NCBI GenBank assembly: GCA_028565635.1
Contig: JAOXYB010047070.1
Coordinates: 1,584-12,195, forward strand
Length of the DNA: 10,612 bases
Origin: Phoronis ovalis
Taxonomy: Eukaryota > Phoronida > Phoronidae
Direction: 5' to 3'
This document shows, piece after piece, positions 1 through 7,163 of the stretch (its first letter is position 1; every line of letters starts with the position of its first letter). The notes beneath the pieces were generated by a model that saw only the letters and a program-made list of their open reading frames with translations, was not told the DNA's origin and ran no database searches. A program made the position numbers and the translations under genes.

Positions 1-104
1 TGTCACATATTATATGAGGTACAACATATCTAAAAATAAACTACTATTTCTTAATAATGCTTAAAGGATATACAATTGTATAAAATTCAGTTAAAACAAA
101 ATAG

Positions 105-323
105 CCAGCAAAACACCTAGTGTATAAAATTGAGCTTGAAGGAGACATTCTGAATTTCCCTAATTATAATAATTATGAACTGCTTTACAAGAAATCTAGA
201 TGGGAATTCAACGTAGCGTTCTCAAAATTTGTCACTATGCAATTTATCTCTGTTAATCCATCAGATGTAATTTTTAGTAATTGGCCGGATGGTATAAACC
301 CTGTACCATGTTTATTATACTGA
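105..323 (+). other. Unidentified open stretch, possible 3'-terminal exon
   Basis: About 72 codons are open from just after a stop at 102-104 to a TGA at 321-323. There is no ATG near the beginning, so if coding it would be an internal or terminal exon; CCTAG at 116-120 could be a weak acceptor. The peptide is mixed and protein-like (acidic ELEGD near the start, several Tyr/Asn, and Trp in KKSRWEF and SNWPDG). The SNWPDG segment faintly recalls the Asn-Trp-Pro/Gly loops of C-type lectins, but no cysteine pattern backs this. Tandem AATAAA hexamers lie about 115 bases downstream, as expected of a last exon. I do not recognise a family, and chance openness is quite possible. Confidence 0.2.
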
Positions 324-437
324 ATTCCTGCGTGTTGTTTATTCTGTTAGTTTTTTTGTAAAGGTACATCGTCTCTGTTGAAAAGCATTATGTGTCTTGC
401 ACTGATCTGAAGAGACTACCCTCTATAAAGAATAGAC

Positions 438-480
438 AAAATAAATAAACAATTCGTTATCAATTTTATTTATTTATTTT
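438..480. terminator. Inverted repeat carrying poly(A) signals on both strands
   Basis: A perfect 12-base inverted repeat has its left arm at 438-449 (AAAATAAATAAA) and right arm at 469-480 (TTTATTTATTTT), with a 19-base loop. The left arm gives two overlapping AATAAA hexamers on the plus strand (440-445, 444-449), and the right arm gives AATAAA on the minus strand. It sits between a plus-strand open stretch ending at 323 and a minus-strand open stretch ending at 669, so it is placed as a shared end for convergent transcripts. In DNA this AT-rich the pattern could also be chance. Confidence 0.35.
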
Positions 481-668
481 GGCTGAAAGGGTCATTGTCA
501 TAAGGGATGCTGCATGACTGTAGCTGGGGTACATAAACACATACAGACATGTACCTCTAATTTATAGTTTTCCATAACTGTGCCTAGGTACATATAGATG
601 CATTTGTAGGACAGGTAAATGCTTAGTACCTATAAGTCACTGAATTTAAAACTAGAAGCAGCCAGTGT

Positions 669-899
669 TTATTCACAAAAGACATTTAAATAAGTACTGT
701 ACGTACAAAAATATTTATCATGCAAACACATTTCAAATGGTAAAACAATAGAGTAAAAACACCTTTTGTTTCTAGACATGGTTATAGTTCTTGAATGAAT
801 GATATTTGCTATGGAGTCATCAGGTCTCACTGGAGGTTTTCTATGTTCTGTAAAAGTATGTGCCACTCCCATAGCTTCATCACAAGGTAACCCTTGCAT
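669..899 (-). other. Unidentified minus-strand ORF, possible exon
   Basis: 76 codons are open from an ATG at 897-899 to a stop at 669-671. The N-terminal half is polar and protein-like (QGLPCDEAMG, then HTFTEHRKPPVRPDDS). The C-terminal half is rich in Phe, Tyr and Cys and looks more like random AT-rich translation. A CCA/GTGAGA sequence on the minus strand inside the ORF (around 825-832) resembles a 5' splice site, so if coding, only the first half may be exon. A good acceptor-like tract, pyrimidines ending TTGTAG, lies upstream on the minus strand (about 930-945), but the frame after it differs. No family is recognised. Confidence 0.18.
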
Positions 900-1824
900 G
901 GTCTTTTAATGTGTGGTCTACTTGTAGAAACCTACAATAAACGCAGCAAAACAATTATATCGTGAGCGTACAATGATAGCATAACCTTAAGGTATACTCT
1001 TCTAGTGTTTTTTAGCCAATTTTGTTAATAAAAAATCAGGATAAGGATAATTCAATGATCTGGTTAAGGACAAATACGTGTATACTATCAGCCCACTCTC
1101 CCGTACGTGTCACCCTGAAATATATCTGTATGTTATTTTTAACGTTTTAGTGGCAAAAAAGGTTTAAAACATTTCTTATTATGATCAGCGTTATAAGTGA
1201 TACAAGTGCCTAACAGGATTCCAAATTTCATAATTTTTGAATGAGCCATATATTAATACAGAGGAAAGTTTTTGTTTCACAAATCATCGTTATTATATAA
1301 TTCTCCATTGCTGATAACAAGCAATGCTTCACATGGATGAGTACAAATGGATCACGCCACCCATTTGAATGTGGCATTTAATTATTTCCTTAGGCTTTGA
1401 CTAAAGATGGTGTAAAATTATGATCGCCAGTAAACTCATCCAGTCAGGCATTTAATTGTTATGTGCACAATATCGACTTAGAACCCTGCATGCAGACGGC
1501 CATTGTGTGATGTAATGCTTCACGTAAGAATATTTGGTTTTCATCTTTATGACTATTACTCGCTGAGGTCAAACCATGAGGTCAAACAATCGGCTATAGG
1601 GAATTTATACTGAGGATTTGCATTTTACCACATCACAAACCAGTATTTTGTATATACGAGAGAGCATAACTCGGAAACCTACTGTAATGCTTGAAACAGT
1701 TGATATTTTGGTGGAATGTGTATCGTTGGTAGACATTGTAATTCCTAATACTGTCTATCAAAAATCGCAATAACATGTTTGCACTGTAACCAAAGTCAAA
1801 TATTGATACAGTATTTTATAATCC
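900..1824. other. Non-coding stretch, nothing recognised
   Basis: AT-rich sequence with stops in all frames and no RNA gene I can fold. The only local structure is the AGGTCA direct repeat at 1564-1587 and a lone ACCCTGAAATAT (1112-1123) matching the repeat core found at 3751 and 3951. Confidence 0.5.
1564..1587 (+). repeat. Short direct repeat TGAGGTCAAAC x2
   Basis: TGAGGTCAAAC occurs at 1564-1574 and again at 1577-1587. Each copy holds AGGTCA, the nuclear-receptor half-site consensus, with 7 bases between the half-sites. Binding is inference only; a 7-base spacer is not a standard RXR spacing. Confidence 0.4.
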
Positions 1825-2037
1825 ATGCCATTTAGCTTTTTCTATTGCTTGCTTAAAAATAACAATTATATAGTAATTAAGTTGCTATATTTGTATATTT
1901 GCAAAATTTCTTTTGTACTCTTGACTACATATTCAATTCCTAAATTAGATATTTTCAGCACACATAAATTCATTGTGTGTTTTCGTGCAAACATATTTTT
2001 AAAAAAAATAAATGCTCTGAAATATTCATAAAAAATC

Positions 2038-2313
2038 ATGTACTTTGTAATTAAACTACAGATTATATATACACATGTTCTTAGGCATGTTTTGCTTGTT
2101 AACCCGGCCCTAGAAGCAGGTAGCAGACATTTCATACTTTGTAATATATTGGCCATTGCACGTAACATAAGTGGATCTTCTATGTCATCAGTCAGGGCTG
2201 TAGCATTTCATTCAGTGAGGCCCTCAAAGATACCATACAAGAAAGGAAATCTTGAAGAATATCTAGTACACGGTGCTAAATTAAGAATGTTGACAATAAT
2301 AGGCCATACTTGA
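2038..2313 (+). other. Unidentified plus-strand ORF, coding-like C-terminal half
   Basis: 91 codons run from an ATG at 2038 to TGA at 2311-2313. The first third is hydrophobic and AT-driven. From about 2170 the peptide becomes basic and mixed, with PSKIPYKKGNLEEYLVHGAK, which looks more like real coding sequence. AG dinucleotides after pyrimidine-containing tracts (near 2189 and 2215) could be acceptors, so a shorter terminal exon ending at this stop is possible. I recognise no domain. The opposite strand (1866-2168) is also open, which lowers confidence in either reading. Confidence 0.18.
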
Positions 2314-2359
2314 ATTTAGTTTTTTTTATATACAGAAAAAACGCCCATGCTAACGCTCA

Positions 2360-2479
2360 ATGGGATTGAGTTTGGAGGCTGAGCAAAAACATATCAGATT
2401 GCAGAAAATCAAAGCTCTCAGATTCATCGCCAAAGACACTCCTGTACTCCATGTCAATGTACATGCCAAACACAACTGA
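2360..2479 (+). pseudogene. Possible scrap of a LINE reverse-transcriptase C-terminus
   Basis: A 39-codon open stretch contains EAEQKHIRLQKIKALRFIAK followed by a DTP and a V-N-V-H segment. This resembles the conserved post-RT segment of Jockey-type non-LTR retrotransposons, where a Leu-Gln, a Lys-x-Leu-Arg-x-Ile block, a Pro and an Asn/His segment follow one another. The match is from memory of the family pattern, is short, and stops at 2477-2479. Read as a degraded fragment, unrelated to the minus-strand element at 2875-3720. Chance resemblance is the alternative. Confidence 0.25.
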
Positions 2480-2533
2480 TCCCGCAGTCTTTCTTTCAAA
2501 AAATCAGACAAATTTGAATAATAAAATACTTAC

Positions 2534-2606
2534 CTTTCCTGTATTCATGAGTGGCAAAATGACTGTTTGCTGCTGATGGCAACTTTTCTTCTGGTTTTCT
2601 CATGAT
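2534..2606 (-). other. Candidate 73-nt internal exon, minus strand
   Basis: Read on the minus strand, a TTTTTAG acceptor (2607-2613) is followed by 73 bases open in only one frame, then AAAG/GTAAGT, a near-consensus 5' splice site (GTAAGT at 2528-2533). The peptide, beginning IMRKPEEKLP and ending HFATHEYRK, is polar and plausible for a conserved protein. The exon would enter in phase 0 and leave in phase 1. The other two frames contain stops. I do not recognise the protein. No flanking exon is certain; the 669-899 ORF lies about 1.6 kb further along the same strand and could belong to the same gene. It is the only place outside the zinc-finger gene with good splice signals on both sides of a single open frame. 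Confidence 0.4.
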
Positions 2607-2984
2607 CTAAAAACATATTATTTTCCAATATATTTCAAACAAAAATATGAAATACTGAATAACTTTTTACAAGGTGACACGAAATATCATAATTCATTTT
2701 TAGTATCTCCATGGCAATCAAAAACATTACTCATCAAGAACAAACTAAGTTTTCCGTACGATCATAGTATTTTTATCATTACAGCCAGCGAAAGAATGGT
2801 TTTACACTATGTGGGTTTGCATGCATGAGGGCCATTACTGATATACAGGCATAGCAATTAGGTGGTTGTCCCGTATTTTTTTTATATTTTTTTTTTAATG
2901 TATTATGTTATGCAATAAATGAATCACAATACATTATGTCATTAACACAAATCAAATAGCATTCAAACATCTATTAAATAATAC

Positions 2985-2997
2985 ATATATATATATA
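2985..2997. repeat. Short (AT)n microsatellite
   Basis: An alternating AT run of 13 bases, embedded in the 3' untranslated part of the LINE remnant. Probably slippage-prone; no other role visible. Confidence 0.7.
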
Positions 2998-3025
2998 CAT
3001 TGTTATTTTCTTTAATTAGTATATT

Positions 3026-3716
3026 CTAAATTTTACTGTACATACACATCTTGTATTTTATTATTGTCAATAAATCCAAATGTTTAAATTCTTCATCATT
3101 TTCAGAATGTTTTATCCATTCAATCTGAATGAACAATGCCACTAGAGATATAACCAAATCTCTCCATTTTGTTAAATTATTCTTTTCATTGAAACCTACA
3201 ACTATATATTTCCATTTAAAATTTCGTAGATACAGTTGCATGACTTCCAACAATTTTCCATATATTTTGGATCCTAGAACACTCATATAAAATGTGTTTT
3301 GAATTTTCGTAACGGGCACATGTTTTACTTACATTTTTATTCCATCTACCCACTACTGCCCCAGACGGCAAAATATACCCGTGTAATAATTTAAAATTGA
3401 ATTCTGCTAGTTTTTTATCTCTCATATTTTTCACCTTAAAACAGTAGACTTTCCTCCAATCTATACCTCCAAAAATACAAGTCCATGTGCATTGCATACA
3501 AGGTTTTACAAATTTTTTATCCACCAAAATTTTATAGAAAAAATTGGATTTTTTGTACATAATCTCTGTCTGTATATTTTTTACTAATAGTGTTATCTTA
3601 TTTTTTATATTTCTATGACGTGCGTTTTTTGTATTAAAGTTTTTTGCTTTTTGTACTATTGTTTTTCTTTTGTTTATGTATTCTATTATCCAATTTTGTC
3701 TATCTCTTTTATATGA
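3026..3716 (-). pseudogene. Decayed LINE ORF2 C-terminus with zf-RVT-like domain
   Basis: The frame is open on the minus strand from about 3716 to 3216. Landmarks in order are a Lys/Arg-rich segment (DRQNWIIEYINKRK), GGIDWRKVYCFKV, KKLAEFNFKLLHGYILP and a cysteine/histidine knuckle ending YECSRIQNIW. These are the hallmarks of the RT-associated zinc-binding region (zf-RVT) of LINE polymerases. The knuckle is damaged: the first Cys (3318-3320) stands, the expected second Cys is Tyr (TAC, 3309-3311), and the Cys-to-His spacing is short. After the Trp at 3258-3260 the frame is lost. Coding similarity resumes in another frame (FKWKYIVVGFNEKNN, KWRDLVISLVA) and stops at 3026-3028. At least one frameshift between about 3216 and 3260, plus the missing ligand, make this non-functional. 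Confidence 0.75.
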
Positions 3717-3737
3717 GGTAAGGGTGTGAGGCCCAGG

Positions 3738-4130
3738 GGTCCAAACCCTGACCCTGAAATATCCCCGGAATTGACAAAATACCTACCCTGAAATAATGAT
3801 CCTTGGCCCCCTGCCACAAAAAAATTAACAAGCAAAAAAAAAGGTCAGTTCCACTTCTATCGTTCTCCTATACGCCCAAATAAGGCTAACGCTTAAAAAT
3901 ATTTAATTCCTGGGTGTAACTAATGCCACTCTAAAATATCTAAAAAAAACACCCTGAAATATCCCATTGATGTCAAATACCCACCCCGAAATAATATCCC
4001 AGAAGTGAAATATCCTGGTAGCCCAAACCAGTGACCCTGAAGGGCGGCACATGTATATATAGACCGATATAGGAAGTGCCCCCCCGGGTGGTTGTATTTT
4101 GGTAGAGGGGCGTGGGGGACGTGTGTGTAG
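3738..4130. repeat. Dispersed repeat with diverged ACCCTGAAATATCCC units
   Basis: ACCCTGAAATATCCC occurs at 3751-3765 and again, exactly 200 bases on, at 3951-3965. Each is followed by a TTGA(T/C)... block and then CC(T/C)ACCC(T/C)GAAATAAT (about 3782-3797 and 3981-3995). A third partial copy of the leading CCAAACC..TGACCCTGAA piece lies at 4023-4040. C-rich tracts follow (4078-4086), with a G-rich stretch opposite. The unit structure, GC-rich pockets in AT-rich surroundings and lack of coding sense point to a non-autonomous element or an internally duplicated repeat. I cannot name the family. Minus-strand ORFs across 3903-4185 are by-products of this repeat. Confidence 0.55.
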
Positions 4131-4139
4131 TAGTACTGG

Positions 4140-4580
4140 GAATTGCATAGTTCTGACACTGATACACTAAAGCTGAATTATGCAATCGTCTGTATACAAA
4201 TTTACGTCATTCGCCAAATTAAACATACCATAACTATAACGATGTTTTACCATTGCTTTTGCAGTTGTGTTAACCTGACTCTGTCATAAAAAGTTCTCAA
4301 CTACATTATATTAGTTCTTTATAAGTATAACTTCCCTCTGGCTCTGTTATCTGTATTCATTCCAATGCGTTTGCTAACTCCGGCATCACTGAGATGGTAG
4401 TACGTATTCAACCGTCTGTTGATACTCCGTTTGTTTGGTTGTATGGCATCTAGTTAGCAAGGTATTTCAAAAAAGTTATTAATAAAACTTGGCGCATGAG
4501 CCCGGTCCGGTTCCAGGGCCATGTCCCAACCTGTTCGGAGTCTGGGCTTTGGAGCTCTTTAGTGTTTGCCAGTATGTTGC
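4140..4580. other. Non-coding stretch upstream of the zinc-finger gene
   Basis: No open frame of note. A CTTTATAAGTATA sequence (about 4317-4329) is TATA-like, and AAG/GTATTT at 4459-4467 could be a weak donor for a 5' untranslated exon joined to 5418, but neither is compelling. GC and CpG rise locally from about 4490 to 4720 (CCCGGTCCGG near 4501), the sort of change seen near a transcription start or in an old inserted fragment. Confidence 0.3.
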
Positions 4581-4581
4581 T

Positions 4582-4833
4582 CTAGTTCCCTTCCTTCATC
4601 AGAGACACCAAACGGAAAGACAGCGAAGTGTTGATGACAACATTCTCTTTGTCATTCTCTAGAAGCAAGGTCATGCGGGCATGGTGAACCATTGTTTGAG
4701 AAACAACGCAAGTCATCTGTAAGACGCTTTGTAAGGTTTTATGGACCGGCTCATTTATATTACTAGAATCACGGAGTGTATTTAAAAAAACGATATTTAG
4801 ATTGGTCGTTTTTAGGGTTGGTATGAGCTGTGT
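4582..4833 (-). other. Unidentified 83-codon open stretch, possible terminal exon
   Basis: On the minus strand the frame is open from 4833 (after TAA at 4834-4836) to TAG at 4582-4584. The translation is balanced and helix-like, with PVHKTLQSVLQMTCVVSQTM, then HHARMTLLLENDKENVV and a final LSFRLVSLMKEGN; it is not the Phe/Ile/Lys/Asn mix of random AT-rich DNA. A CAG (4717-4719) directly before an in-frame ATG (4714-4716) makes a plausible 3' splice site, giving a 44-codon terminal exon. No minus-strand AATAAA lies close downstream. I recognise no family; a decayed coding fragment or a transposon scrap are alternatives. It lies antisense to the region just upstream of the zinc-finger exon. Confidence 0.3.
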
Positions 4834-5410
4834 TTAATGGCTTTAATGCCTAAAAAACATCTCTTGTAAGCGGCACTATAGTGACTATACTCTGTAGTAC
4901 TTGTTATAGGTTCGTGACCCTAGTGTTATATATGTGCATGTATGTCAGCCTACCGCGTGATCGTAGTGATTTATGGTTTTGCTATCTCAACGTGGCCAAT
5001 GCTACTACCCGGGTTTATACTAAAAACTGGTCAGTAACATCATATTCTTAATTCCACCTTGGACTATTATTTATTTAAAACTAAAACCAGGTTCAACACT
5101 TGAGTGAACAGAAAAATATCAAAGACTGGTGACCCCAGATCATTGTAATACTAATAGAACAATTTCCGCCTATTTGAGTTAGCAATTAATCTTGGTTATA
5201 ACAGACCCAACAAAAAAACATGCTGTAACCATGCATAGGCTGTCATAGTTGTTTCATGTATCCAGACAAAAGACTGCTACACATACATCCAGGACTACCT
5301 GCGCCTGTTTCCATTTACTCCATTGGTCACTGTATACATGTGTATATACATTTTAACAAAAAAACTGGTAAAGATATGAACAGTGCTTTAAAGTATGAAA
5401 TATCTTATTT
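4834..5410. other. Probable intron of the zinc-finger gene
   Basis: AT-rich with scattered stops until 5256, after which the frame of the zinc-finger exon happens to stay open. No RNA gene, repeat or promoter motif is convincing. The stretch is read as intron because of the acceptor at its 3' end. Confidence 0.35.
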
Positions 5411-5417
5411 ATTACAG
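5401..5417 (+). promoter_or_regulatory. 3' splice site before the zinc-finger exon
   Basis: A pyrimidine-rich TATCTTATTTATTACAG ends at 5417. It fits the metazoan acceptor consensus and lies 33 bases before the best ATG. It falls exactly on a codon boundary of the reading frame (phase 0), so an upstream coding exon could splice in and add residues before Met 5451. If the site is used, the in-frame sequence at 5256-5417 is intron. Confidence 0.55.
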
Positions 5418-5450
5418 ATTGTTCAAGTTCGGCTCTTTTGTACAACGAAA

Positions 5451-7163
5451 ATGGATATGCGCACAAAGACTTCACAACATGGTTATCAAGTAAACGGTGG
5501 GGCATCGACAGAGGAGCCAAGAACAGTACTAGGGAACGGTGAATATGGTGAAAAAACAGCATTTTATGCTTCTACCGTAAAGCAGGAAACTGGCGATGTT
5601 GAACTGAATTCAGTTATTCAAGCTACAAAGAACAATGACCATTCTGGTATTAGTTTGTTAATGGAGTGTGATAATGTTAAACATGAAGAAACGGAAGAAA
5701 ACAAGTTGTTAAGTAATACAAGGAAATTTTCAGGCAACCAATGGAATAATGGCAACGGTAGTCTTGTTCTTTTAGAATGTCATATTTGTAAACAGCGATT
5801 TACTTGCAATACACTTCTTGAGACACATCTAAGAATGCATACAGCAGAGAAACCATCTGCCAACTCTGGAATTTATGGAATAGTGTTTTGCGATCTTAAA
5901 AGTCGGGAAAGAATATGCACAACAGAGAAGAAATTTAAATGTGAAATTTGTCCAAAAAAATATGTTCATAACATCTCACTCCAGGAACATATGAGAAAAC
6001 ATACAGGAGAAAGACCATTTAAATGTAATATTTGTGGCAAGACTTTTATCCAGAAAACTGGCTTTGATACACACAAAAGAATTCATACTGGATATAAGCC
6101 ATATGAATGTAAAATATGCGGAAAGAAATTTAACTGTAGCTCTAACCTTCATACACATTCAGTAGTACACACAGATGATATGCCATTCCAATGTGAAACT
6201 TGTGGGAAAAAGTTTAGTCGGAAAGCTGGCCTTCGGGCACATTTCATTAGAATGCATAGTGGAGATAAGCCCTTTGTTTGTGAGACGTGCGGGAAGAAAT
6301 ACTCCACAAATGATGCTCTTTTGAAACATGTGAAATTTGCTCATCTGGTTGTATCGGAATGTAAAACTTGTGGCAAGACATTCAGCAGCGGAGATTTCCT
6401 ACAGAGACATATGAAAATACATTTAGCAGATTTTAAACCATTTGAATGTGTACATTGTGGGAGGACATTCTGCTACAAATATACGCTGCAGACCCATATG
6501 AAGTCTAAGCATACGGGGGAAGTGCGAGAAAAGACTTTTGAATGCGAAACTTGTGGAAAAAAGTTTCTGCACAACTCTCAACTGCTGCAACATGAAAGGA
6601 TTCACAGAGAAGACAAACCATTTGAATGCGAAACTTGCGGGAGCAGATTTTATTTCGCGTGTGGCCTTCGTGATCATATGAGAATACATACAGGCGAGAG
6701 GCCATTCGCATGCGAAACTTGTGGGAAGACATTTAATACAAATGGAGGCCTGCAAAACCATATCAAAACACATACCGGTGAAAAGCCATTTGAATGTGAA
6801 GTTTGTGGGAAGAAATTTATTCGCCTAGTCGAACTTAAGAAACATATGAGAAAACACACGGGATATAGACCATTTGAGTGCCAAACTTGTGGTAAGAAAT
6901 TCTCACTGCGAAATCAACTAACTGCACATTCACGCACACACACAGGAGATAAACCATATGAATGTAAAATTTGCGGGAAGCATTTCAAACAAGCGGGTCA
7001 TGTTCAGACACATGTGAAAAACATACATTTAAAAGAGAACTCATTTGTTTGTGAAACTTGTGGAAAGAGATTTAATCGGAGTAGTGAATTTCAGAAACAT
7101 ATGATAATACACACAGTAGGTGGTGAATATAAACCTGGTGTTAACTCATTTTGTAATTTCTAG
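5451..7163 (+). CDS. C2H2 zinc-finger protein with 15 fingers
   Basis: A 570-aa protein, expected to be a nuclear sequence-specific DNA-binding regulator. Residues 1-109 are acidic/polar with no KRAB, BTB, SCAN or ZAD pattern and carry two SUMO-type motifs, VKQE (43-46) and VKHE (76-79). Fifteen C-x2-C-x12-H-x3/4-H fingers follow: 110-130, 164-184, 192-212, 220-240, 248-269, 277-298, 304-324, 333-354, 365-385, 393-413, 421-441, 449-469, 477-497, 505-526, 534-554. Fingers 5, 6, 8 and 14 have H-x4-H. All zinc ligands are intact, and many linkers are TGEKP-like. The tail is 16 residues. ATG 5451 is chosen for its A at -3 and G at +4 and its place just after the acceptor at 5417; the frame is open back to 5256, but that ATG has a poor context. 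The whole array is in one exon, as in rapidly duplicating zinc-finger families. Target and orthologue cannot be read from the sequence. Confidence 0.95.
   Translation: MDMRTKTSQHGYQVNGGASTEEPRTVLGNGEYGEKTAFYASTVKQETGDVELNSVIQATKNNDHSGISLLMECDNVKHEETEENKLLSNTRKFSGNQWNNGNGSLVLLECHICKQRFTCNTLLETHLRMHTAEKPSANSGIYGIVFCDLKSRERICTTEKKFKCEICPKKYVHNISLQEHMRKHTGERPFKCNICGKTFIQKTGFDTHKRIHTGYKPYECKICGKKFNCSSNLHTHSVVHTDDMPFQCETCGKKFSRKAGLRAHFIRMHSGDKPFVCETCGKKYSTNDALLKHVKFAHLVVSECKTCGKTFSSGDFLQRHMKIHLADFKPFECVHCGRTFCYKYTLQTHMKSKHTGEVREKTFECETCGKKFLHNSQLLQHERIHREDKPFECETCGSRFYFACGLRDHMRIHTGERPFACETCGKTFNTNGGLQNHIKTHTGEKPFECEVCGKKFIRLVELKKHMRKHTGYRPFECQTCGKKFSLRNQLTAHSRTHTGDKPYECKICGKHFKQAGHVQTHVKNIHLKENSFVCETCGKRFNRSSEFQKHMIIHTVGGEYKPGVNSFCNF
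5841..5939 (+). other. Probable decayed finger between fingers 1 and 2
   Basis: Residues 131-163 lie between fingers 1 and 2. They open with TAEKP and close with TTEKK, both recognisable as diverged TGEKP linkers. The start-to-start distance is 26 residues against the usual 28. The 21 residues between hold only two Cys and no His pair, so no zinc site remains. This reads as a former finger that lost its ligands and two residues while the frame was kept. Confidence 0.55.

Larger units (their letters stand above)
2875..3720 (-). mobile_element. 5'-truncated non-LTR (LINE-type) retrotransposon
   Basis: On the minus strand, a coding remnant (about 3716 to 3026) encodes the end of a reverse-transcriptase ORF and is followed by AT-rich 3' sequence with an (AT)n run (2985-2997). 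It ends in an A-rich tail, A10 then TAT then A8 (2896 down to 2876), directly preceded by ATTAAA. Coding 3' end, untranslated stretch and A-tail in this order is the signature of a LINE integrated by target-primed reverse transcription. It lacks everything upstream of the RT C-terminal region. I found no target-site duplication. Around 3711-3730 it meets a different repeat, so the left boundary is approximate. Clade is not resolved; the RT-associated zinc knuckle suggests an L1/Tx1-like or related group. Confidence 0.7.

Noticed and set aside
1825-2031. Plus-strand 68-codon ORF and the overlapping minus-strand 100-codon ORF (1866-2168)
   Set aside because: Both are Ile/Phe/Tyr/Leu-rich translations of very AT-rich DNA, and each is the shadow of the other; no splice or start context.
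2331-2400. Possible tRNA-derived SINE head
   Set aside because: No A-box/B-box pair at the right spacing and no cloverleaf could be drawn.
3903-4185. Three overlapping minus-strand ORFs of 70-81 codons
   Set aside because: They are different frames of the same GC-richer repeat; compositions are Pro/Gly/Thr-biased by the repeat, with no conserved domain.
5256-5258. ATG 5256 as start of the zinc-finger protein
   Set aside because: Poor context (T at -3), residues after it are unlike a coding N-terminus, and a good splice acceptor lies between it and the ATG at 5451.
5353-5562. Minus-strand ORF over the start of the zinc-finger exon
   Set aside because: Overlaps the well-supported gene in antisense, with no domain and no splice support.
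5976-6859. Several minus-strand ORFs opposite the zinc-finger array
   Set aside because: They are antisense shadows of the repeated finger codons (recurrent Cys/Met/Phe strings) and lack independent features.
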